Positions 32,963-38,444 of a stretch of DNA of 38,444 nt are shown in pieces. The notes under the pieces are model-generated. The model had not been told where the DNA came from. It saw only the letters and a program-made list of their open reading frames with translations, and searched no databases. Location of the stretch: contig JANYHB010000031.1 in the NCBI GenBank assembly GCA_025359265.1, positions 1 through 38,444 of the forward strand, written 5' to 3'. This DNA comes from Hyphomicrobiales bacterium (GTDB lineage: Bacteria > Pseudomonadota > Alphaproteobacteria > Rhizobiales > Aestuariivirgaceae). The translations under genes and the position numbers were made by a program. Each line of letters begins with the position of its first letter. The first letter of the stretch is position 1.

Positions 32963-34686
32963 TATCCGTTGGTGGGTTTGGCCGCATCATCAACAGGTGC
33001 CGTTTTATCCAGTGGCTTGGCTTCAACAGCCTCTGGCAAACCATCCTTCAATTTGGCCTGTATGCGCGCAACATCGGCTGTGTCTGGGTGATTGTCCAAG
33101 GCGTGCTGCCACTGAAAGCCCGCCTCCAATTTGCGGCCCGCTTTCCAATACACGTCTCCCAAATGCTCCGCGATAATGGGATCAGAGGGGATCAGATCAA
33201 CCGCGCGCTCACAATAGGTCACAGCCTGCTCATAATCACGCAAGGTAAAATAGGCCCAACCCAAACTATCGGTGATATAGCCATCATTGGGCTTTAAGCT
33301 CACGGCTTTTTTCACCATGCCCAAGGCTTCATCAAGATTTATGCCCCGGTCTATCATGGAATAACCCAGATAATTCAAAACCGAAGGATCATCTTTTGAA
33401 AGAACCAAAGCCTTGCGAAAATCCATTTCGGACTTATCAAATTGCTTCAAGTGATCATAGGCGATGCCGCGATAATTATAGATACGCCAGCTACTGGCGT
33501 CATCAGGTGGCAGCAAGCCCAGCACCTGGGTATAGGCCGCAACCGCTTCGGAGAACTGATTGTCCACCCGGTAAATCCCGGCCAGCGTAACCAGCGCATC
33601 GGTGTTCTTCGGATCGCGTTTCATCACTTCTTTGAGACGCGAAATTGCATCGGCATTTTTCTCCATGCGCTGCAAGTTCATGGCAATTTCAGTGTCGGCA
33701 TAGTTGCGCAGCAAAGACGTTTGCGGAATCTGCTCGAAGCTGGCATTGGATTCATCATATTGCTTCAGGCTTGATTGTACGCCACCCAGCGTGGTCAACA
33801 CAAAGGGCTTATCGTTGGCCACACTCAAGGCCAACTGGGCATAGATCAGCGCGGCATCAGCACTTTGATCAACATTGAGCGATGAAGCCACAGAGAATAA
33901 AACCTCCCCGGCTCCGGCCAAAGGATTTGCCACAAAAGCTGCGGGCTTCGCAGCCGTAGCCAAATTATCCAACGCGGATTGAATAAACAGATTGGACGCA
34001 CCCCCGGCCAAATAGGCACGATATATTTTCTCGGCATCCGCCTTGCGCCCCTGCCGCTCCAGATAATTGCCATAGCCTTGCACAACGCGCAGAGACGTTG
34101 GCGCCAGTTCATAGGCCTTTTTATAAGCTGCGTCAGCGCGTACTGATGAGGCGAGGTAGTCCGCGATCAAAGCGGTGTGAAAGGCTTTATAATTGGCAAA
34201 TGCATCTTGGCCATCAAGCTTGTCCAACTCATGCAAGGCCGCATTCATCGAGCCTTCGCCCGCGTAAGACCAGGCGCTGAGCAGTGCTGAGGTGAGCACG
34301 CCAAAGGGTGTATAGGCCGCTTCTTTAAAATCACTGCGCGCTTCGGTATAGCGCCGGGCGCGAAATTCTTTCAATCCTAATACAATGCGTGCGGTGCGTT
34401 GCTGGCTATTGAATTTGATCACTTGCGGGGCCAGATTCTCTGCCTTGGCCAAATCACCCTTCATCACATAAACTTGAAAAAGTCGTTCCGCCAGAATGCC
34501 GTTGCCCTGATCTTGTTTCAGCGCAGCACTGGTGAAATCTGCCGCAGGCCCCAAATCCAACAAGCGGCTGGCGGTGCGCGACGCCAGAAAATTGCCCGCC
34601 AAAGTGTGAAATTCAGGGGCATCTGAAAAAGCTGAAGTGGTAGAAAATAACGAAATGGCCAATAGTGAAAGGGCAAAGCAGCGCAT
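32962..34686 (-). CDS. Exported tetratricopeptide-repeat protein
   Basis: This 574-residue periplasmic protein has a signal peptide (about 1-20) and many TPR repeats across most of the chain. Clear examples are GNYLERQGRKADAEKIYRAY, the repeat around KNTDALVTLAGIYRVDNQFS, and YITDSLGWAYFTLRDYEQAV near the end. TPRs mediate protein-protein contacts. Genes of this type sit beside ispE in many Rhizobiales, with no defined role. AGGA seven bases upstream supports the ATG at 34686. It follows tadG by a terminator and has its own short promoter region. Confidence 0.9.
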   Translation of the reverse strand: MRCFALSLLAISLFSTTSAFSDAPEFHTLAGNFLASRTASRLLDLGPAADFTSAALKQDQGNGILAERLFQVYVMKGDLAKAENLAPQVIKFNSQQRTARIVLGLKEFRARRYTEARSDFKEAAYTPFGVLTSALLSAWSYAGEGSMNAALHELDKLDGQDAFANYKAFHTALIADYLASSVRADAAYKKAYELAPTSLRVVQGYGNYLERQGRKADAEKIYRAYLAGGASNLFIQSALDNLATAAKPAAFVANPLAGAGEVLFSVASSLNVDQSADAALIYAQLALSVANDKPFVLTTLGGVQSSLKQYDESNASFEQIPQTSLLRNYADTEIAMNLQRMEKNADAISRLKEVMKRDPKNTDALVTLAGIYRVDNQFSEAVAAYTQVLGLLPPDDASSWRIYNYRGIAYDHLKQFDKSEMDFRKALVLSKDDPSVLNYLGYSMIDRGINLDEALGMVKKAVSLKPNDGYITDSLGWAYFTLRDYEQAVTYCERAVDLIPSDPIIAEHLGDVYWKAGRKLEAGFQWQHALDNHPDTADVARIQAKLKDGLPEAVEAKPLDKTAPVDDAAKPTNG

Positions 34687-34756
34687 GTGAATTCCTGACA
34701 GGTGAGATCAACCGATGATTCACGCAGAATTGCGGTTTTTATAAGCGTCTGCAAGC

Positions 34757-34786
34757 AAAAAGGGCAGGCCCTGATATGGCCTGCCC
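34757..34786 (-). terminator. Intrinsic terminator after the TadG-like gene
   Basis: GGGCAGGCC (34762-34770) and GGCCTGCCC (34778-34786) form a perfect 9-bp stem with a 7-base loop. Read on the minus strand, five Us follow directly (34761-34757), 21 bases after the tadG stop at 34808. This separates tadG from the TPR gene promoter. Confidence 0.88.
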
Positions 34787-34807
34787 CTTGGGTTTTCTTC
34801 GGTGAAC

Positions 34808-36286
34808 CTAGTTGGTAATGCGCATTGCCACAATCGAATTGGCAATCTTGGCGAATGCGGCATCCAATGACGTTGTATCAGCATCAATGACGTGGGCCGC
34901 ATCCATGGCGCAATTCTGCGTCAGGGCAACACGCTGAGGAAAGTTTTTATCCAACTGGAAGGTGATTACAAACAGTTCGATGCCAGTCTGCTTGATTGCT
35001 GTGCACATGGCATTAGCCTGTGCGTATGAATCTCCAAGCGGCGAAGCGCAACCGATTTGGTCTCCTTGTGAGCCAGAACCGATAAGACTGGAAGGCCCCG
35101 AAATCACGCCTTGACAATAAGCGCTGTTATATTCGCCGTCTGTCATCAAGATCATGATTTTGCGCGTGCGTAAATTATATGGTGTTGCCGGATTGTACAA
35201 CGGGCTGTTTGTCACCACTGTATAAGGCGCAGCAGCATTTGCTATCGGCCAAATCCCCACATTGGGTGAAAGTGAATACCAACCCCAGGCAATGCCAACT
35301 TGGCCAGCCGTTGAGCCGCCGGCCGACATGGAGTTGATGACGCCCGTCAAAGCGGTGGCGGTTGTGGTCAAGGGCTGCAGTGGCGTTACAAGACAGTCAT
35401 TGCCACTGGGCCCGTACTGAAAGCCTACAGGTGTAGCACCGACCACAACACCGATGGCCGAGTCGTTATAGGAATTAACCCCTTGGCGTTCTGTCACACA
35501 GGTGGGTGATACTGGCAGTGATACTTTTTGACCGCCGGTGAAAGGCGTGAACTGGTTATGGTCAAAACCTTGCACGGCGCTGCCCGTGCCTGCAAGATAA
35601 AGGCCGCGCGCCTGCTTGGCTAGATCAGCGGGATCGAGGTGGTTGGTTTTCAAATTCACCGCGTTGCCATAAGGGATGGCTGCAATTTTCGTGTAAAACA
35701 AACCTTGGGTTGTCGGCATAACCATATTCACAAACTTTGCGGCCGCCGTTTTTAAATCCGCAATCGCGGTGTTGCCGGTTTGGGGGTTAACTTTGTTCAT
35801 CGAATTCGTATTATCCAGCACCATTGATACTTCCAAATTGATGCCAGACTTCAACACAGTGGCAGTGCCTGAAAGAACAGTGGTGGGAAAGCCGACGATC
35901 GACATGAAATTGTTTTTCAGCGTCGCTTTGGCGGTAGCCGTAACCGATGGGCCATTATTGGTGATGGCAAAGCTTGATAGCGTGGCATCGCCATTGTATT
36001 TATAATTCTGCTGCATATAAATTTGCGATTTTGCAGTCAATGCCGCGTTGGTCACATCAGGCAATGCCACTGCATAAAGGGCGGCGGAATCCAGCGAAGC
36101 CTGCAAAATTGTTCCCGCGTTAACGCCGCGTTCATAATCGATTGCAGCACCTCCGGTGATGAGCAGCGGGATGATCGACAGGCCAGCCATGATTGACACA
36201 TTGCCACGCTCAACCTTGGCAAAGCGCTTCAAAGAGTTCAAAAAGCCATGGGCTTTCTTAAAGGTCGACTTGTTTGAATTGATCAT
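34808..36286 (-). CDS. TadG-like pilus assembly protein with vWA domain
   Basis: This protein has a short cytoplasmic leader, one membrane helix (about 30-50; VSIMAGLSIIPLLITGGAAI), then a long exported part. The ERGNVSIMAGL entry is the TadE/TadG-like pilus motif. A von Willebrand A domain starts near 150, with VLDNTNSM (156-163) giving the MIDAS Asp158-x-Thr-x-Ser. TadG-type proteins help assemble Flp pili in the periplasm. No other tad gene lies nearby, and its own terminator follows, so it is an orphan. ATG 36286 has GGAG at rather wide spacing; the frame runs to 36367 without support. Confidence 0.87.
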   Translation of the reverse strand: MINSNKSTFKKAHGFLNSLKRFAKVERGNVSIMAGLSIIPLLITGGAAIDYERGVNAGTILQASLDSAALYAVALPDVTNAALTAKSQIYMQQNYKYNGDATLSSFAITNNGPSVTATAKATLKNNFMSIVGFPTTVLSGTATVLKSGINLEVSMVLDNTNSMNKVNPQTGNTAIADLKTAAAKFVNMVMPTTQGLFYTKIAAIPYGNAVNLKTNHLDPADLAKQARGLYLAGTGSAVQGFDHNQFTPFTGGQKVSLPVSPTCVTERQGVNSYNDSAIGVVVGATPVGFQYGPSGNDCLVTPLQPLTTTATALTGVINSMSAGGSTAGQVGIAWGWYSLSPNVGIWPIANAAAPYTVVTNSPLYNPATPYNLRTRKIMILMTDGEYNSAYCQGVISGPSSLIGSGSQGDQIGCASPLGDSYAQANAMCTAIKQTGIELFVITFQLDKNFPQRVALTQNCAMDAAHVIDADTTSLDAAFAKIANSIVAMRITN

Positions 36287-36426
36287 GGCCGCGCGTCTCT
36301 CCAATAGATTCCAAACACCACCCTTAGTCATCAGCCTTGAATAACAAGTTGAGCCGATGGATTGCATTTGAAAGAGTTGAGAATTTGGTGATCAATCGCG
36401 CATTATGGTTAAAGCGGGATGAAGGC

Positions 36427-38076
36427 TCACATATTGGGGTAATTCGGTCCTTCGCCGCCTTGCGGCACAGTCCATTTTATATTCTGCGATGGGTCTTTGA
36501 TGTCGCAGGTTTTGCAATGAACGCAGTTTTGGTGGTTGATTTGAAAGCGCGGTTCTTGGCCATCTGCCACCACCACTTCATAAACCCCCGCCGGGCAATA
36601 ACGTTGCGCTGGTTCGTCCCACATGGGCAAGTTAACGCCGATGGGAATGGCTGCATCCTTGAGCTGCAGATGAGAAGGTTCATCCTCCTCATGCGATGTG
36701 GCAGAGAAAGCCACATTGGTAAGGCGGTCAAATGACAGAACACCATCGGGCCTGGGGTAAACGATGGGCTTGGAATCTGCGGAGGGTTTCAGCGTGGCAT
36801 AATCCGGCTTGCCATGTTTCCAGGAACCCAGCCCAAAGCCAAAAATGGTGTGTAGCCACATGTCTATGGCACCCAACACGGCCCCGCCTGCCAAACCCAG
36901 CTTCGACCACATGGGTTTCACATTTTTCACCTTCTTCAAGTCTTCATAAACCCAGGAATTTTCATAGGCGCGCTGATATTCATGCAACGCATCGGCCTCA
37001 CGTCCGGATTGGATTGCGGCCACGGCAACTTCGGCGGCCAGCATTCCCGTCTTCATGGCGTTATGTGAGCCCTTGATGCGCGGCACATTCACAAAGCCAG
37101 CCGCGCAACCAATCAGCGCACCGCCGGGAAACGCCAACTTCGGAACAGATTGAAATCCACCTTCAGTGATGGCACGCGCCCCATAAGCCACGCGGCGGCC
37201 GCCCTCTAACACCTGCGCAATCATCGGGTGATGCTTGAAGCGCTGAAACTCCATGTAAGGATATAAATGTGGGTTCTGATAGTTGAGATGCACCACAAAG
37301 CCGATGGAAACCAAATTATCCTCAAGGTGATACATGAATGAACCACCACCCGTTTTCATGCCCAGTGGCCAGCCCATGGTATGGGTAACCTGGCCTGGCT
37401 GGTGATTTTGTGGCTTCACTTCCCACAACTCTTTCATGCCGAGGCCATATTTCTGCGGCTCACAATCCTGAGACAAATTGAACTTGGCGATGATTTCTTT
37501 GGCCAATGATCCACGCACACCTTCGGCGATGAAAACATATTTGCCACGCAGTTCCATGCCTGGCTGATAGTCGGGCTTATGCGTGCCGTCTTTGGCAATG
37601 CCCATTACACCTGCCACCACGCCGGCGACGGAGCCATCGTCACGGTATAAAACTTCTGAAGCGGCAAAACCTGGGTAAATCTCCACGCCCAACGCTTCGG
37701 CTTGCGTGGCGAACCAGCGGCATAGATTACCCAGAGACACCGCATAATTGCCATGGTTGCTCATCAAGGGCGGCATGAGGAAATTGGGTATCCGCAACGC
37801 GCCTGCCTTTCCCAACACGTAAAACCGGTCTTCCTTCACGGCGGTGTTGAGGGGAGCGCCTTTATCTTTCCAATCGGGGATCAACTCGTTCAGCGCGATG
37901 GGGTCAATAACAGCTCCTGATAAAATATGTGCGCCAACTTCCGAGCCCTTTTCCAAAACGCAAACGGTAATTTCAGGCGAAAGCTGCTTGACGCGAATGG
38001 CGGCGGCCAGGCCTGCGGGCCCCGCGCCCACAATCACCACGTCATAATCCATTGTTTCGCGCTGCATATCGGCCAC
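36427..38076 (-). CDS. Electron-transfer flavoprotein-ubiquinone oxidoreductase
   Basis: ETF-QO is an inner-membrane-associated flavo-iron-sulfur protein that passes electrons from ETF to ubiquinone, linking acyl-CoA and amine oxidation to respiration. At 549 residues it is standard length. The FAD motif DVVIVGAGPAGLAAAIRVKQL lies near 11-31, and the C-terminus carries the 4Fe-4S cysteines in YCPAGVYEV and QNCVHCKTCDIKDPSQNI. It starts at GTG 38076, with AGGGA nine bases upstream; later ATGs lack that spacing. It diverges from the uracil-DNA glycosylase gene across 69 bases, an arrangement common in the order. Confidence 0.95.
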   Translation of the reverse strand: MADMQRETMDYDVVIVGAGPAGLAAAIRVKQLSPEITVCVLEKGSEVGAHILSGAVIDPIALNELIPDWKDKGAPLNTAVKEDRFYVLGKAGALRIPNFLMPPLMSNHGNYAVSLGNLCRWFATQAEALGVEIYPGFAASEVLYRDDGSVAGVVAGVMGIAKDGTHKPDYQPGMELRGKYVFIAEGVRGSLAKEIIAKFNLSQDCEPQKYGLGMKELWEVKPQNHQPGQVTHTMGWPLGMKTGGGSFMYHLEDNLVSIGFVVHLNYQNPHLYPYMEFQRFKHHPMIAQVLEGGRRVAYGARAITEGGFQSVPKLAFPGGALIGCAAGFVNVPRIKGSHNAMKTGMLAAEVAVAAIQSGREADALHEYQRAYENSWVYEDLKKVKNVKPMWSKLGLAGGAVLGAIDMWLHTIFGFGLGSWKHGKPDYATLKPSADSKPIVYPRPDGVLSFDRLTNVAFSATSHEEDEPSHLQLKDAAIPIGVNLPMWDEPAQRYCPAGVYEVVVADGQEPRFQINHQNCVHCKTCDIKDPSQNIKWTVPQGGEGPNYPNM

Positions 38077-38145
38077 GGTTTTGGTTCCCTTGCTTAGGGC
38101 AATGATATAGTCTGAGAGCCTGCGGGAAAAGAAGCCAATTCAGAC

Positions 38146-38444
38146 ATGGAATTAAAGCCAACCGACCTGGGATTTTTGAACGCCGCCGACGCGCTGGCCT
38201 GGCTTGTCGCCATGGGAGCGGACGAGATCGCTTTAGACCAGCCGGTTGACCGTTTTGCCGAAAGCGCCAGGGTTGTGGTCCCCGCTGTTTCCGCGCCGAG
38301 GGTGCAACCCGCAAGCTTTGTGCAAAGCGCCAATGTCTCAGGCCTGAACAGCATCGCCGAAATCATCCAAGCGCTGAATTTCCTGGAAACGCATCCTCTC
38401 AAGAAAGCCGCCAGCAAGCTCTCCTTCTTCGAAGGGCCGGAACG
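38146..38444 (+). CDS. Uracil-DNA glycosylase (family 4/5 type), 3' end cut by window edge
   Basis: Only the first 99 codons are here. The start MELKPTDLGFLNAADALAWL is a helical N-terminal segment (residues 1-25), followed by a variable proline-rich linker. The segment LKKAASKLSFFEGPE at the end matches the beginning of the glycosylase core seen in family 4 enzymes (LK-x-T-A-x-x-x-V-F-x-x-G). The core catalytic motifs lie outside the window. Position beside ETF-QO, as in many Rhizobiales, supports the call. It repairs uracil in DNA. AAGAAG upstream could be a weak ribosome binding site; -10-like TATAGT lies at 38105-38110. Confidence 0.78.
   Translation, partial: MELKPTDLGFLNAADALAWLVAMGADEIALDQPVDRFAESARVVVPAVSAPRVQPASFVQSANVSGLNSIAEIIQALNFLETHPLKKAASKLSFFEGPE

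Noticed and set aside
1-38444. CRISPR arrays, insertion sequences, tRNA genes, phage or att sites
   Set aside because: No regularly spaced repeats, transposase-like ORFs, tRNA cloverleaf or integrase were found on reading both strands.

Overview
The window looks like a piece of alphaproteobacterial chromosome, most likely Hyphomicrobiales (Rhizobiales). This is inferred from gene content and order: fabI–histidine phosphatase–aroC, ispE next to a secreted TPR protein, ETF-ubiquinone oxidoreductase divergent from uracil-DNA glycosylase, and HDAC-family–xseB–tlyA are all typical of that order. Base composition is moderate and even. I see no insertion sequence, prophage, integron, CRISPR array, tRNA or rRNA. 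Coding is dense: there is no gene-free stretch above 300 bases, and many neighbours overlap as ATGA, GTGA or TAATG.

Layout. 1–6.8 kb: a truncated lytic transglycosylase, ferredoxin-NADP reductase (fpr), a membrane fatty-acid-hydroxylase-type enzyme, a bacterial ionotropic-glutamate-receptor-like protein without the K+ filter motif, a fumarylacetoacetate-hydrolase-family enzyme, a small exported protein of unknown function, and a protein that joins an MshEN-like N-terminus to an AAA ATPase. 6.9–11.7 kb: folD and fhs (one-carbon folate), a fatty acid desaturase and a transglutaminase-like protein. 11.9–18.5 kb: a DUF5519-like protein, a cold-shock protein with a structured leader and a clear terminator, an NMT1/SsuABC-type ABC importer with a coupled ABM monooxygenase, a short VOC/LprI operon, and the last two ureide-catabolism enzymes (ureidoglycine aminohydrolase and ureidoglycolate lyase).

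18.5–26.5 kb: threonine aldolase, a persulfide-dioxygenase-like MBL hydrolase, a GlcD-type FAD oxidoreductase coupled to a Sua5-type threonylcarbamoyl-AMP synthase, HDAC-like deacetylase–xseB–tlyA, and pdxH coupled to a PLP-dependent Cys/Met enzyme. 26.5–29.5 kb: an SRPBCC protein, then a doxX–arsR–double AHSA1–DHFR-like operon with a palindromic promoter region. 29.6–38.4 kb: fabI–histidine phosphatase–aroC facing ispE–TPR, an orphan TadG-like vWA pilus protein with its own terminator, ETF-QO, and the start of a uracil-DNA glycosylase.

Functional links: fhs/folD and threonine aldolase feed one-carbon and glycine metabolism. The ureide enzymes release glyoxylate and urea. PdxH makes the PLP used by the enzyme it is coupled to. 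ETF-QO passes electrons from flavoprotein dehydrogenases to quinone. The candidates most worth follow-up are the iGluR-like channel with an altered pore, the MshEN-AAA ATPase, the ArsR/AHSA1/DHFR operon, the structured leaders around DUF5519 and csp, and a 41-codon GTGA-coupled small ORF. None of these alone proves a new system.
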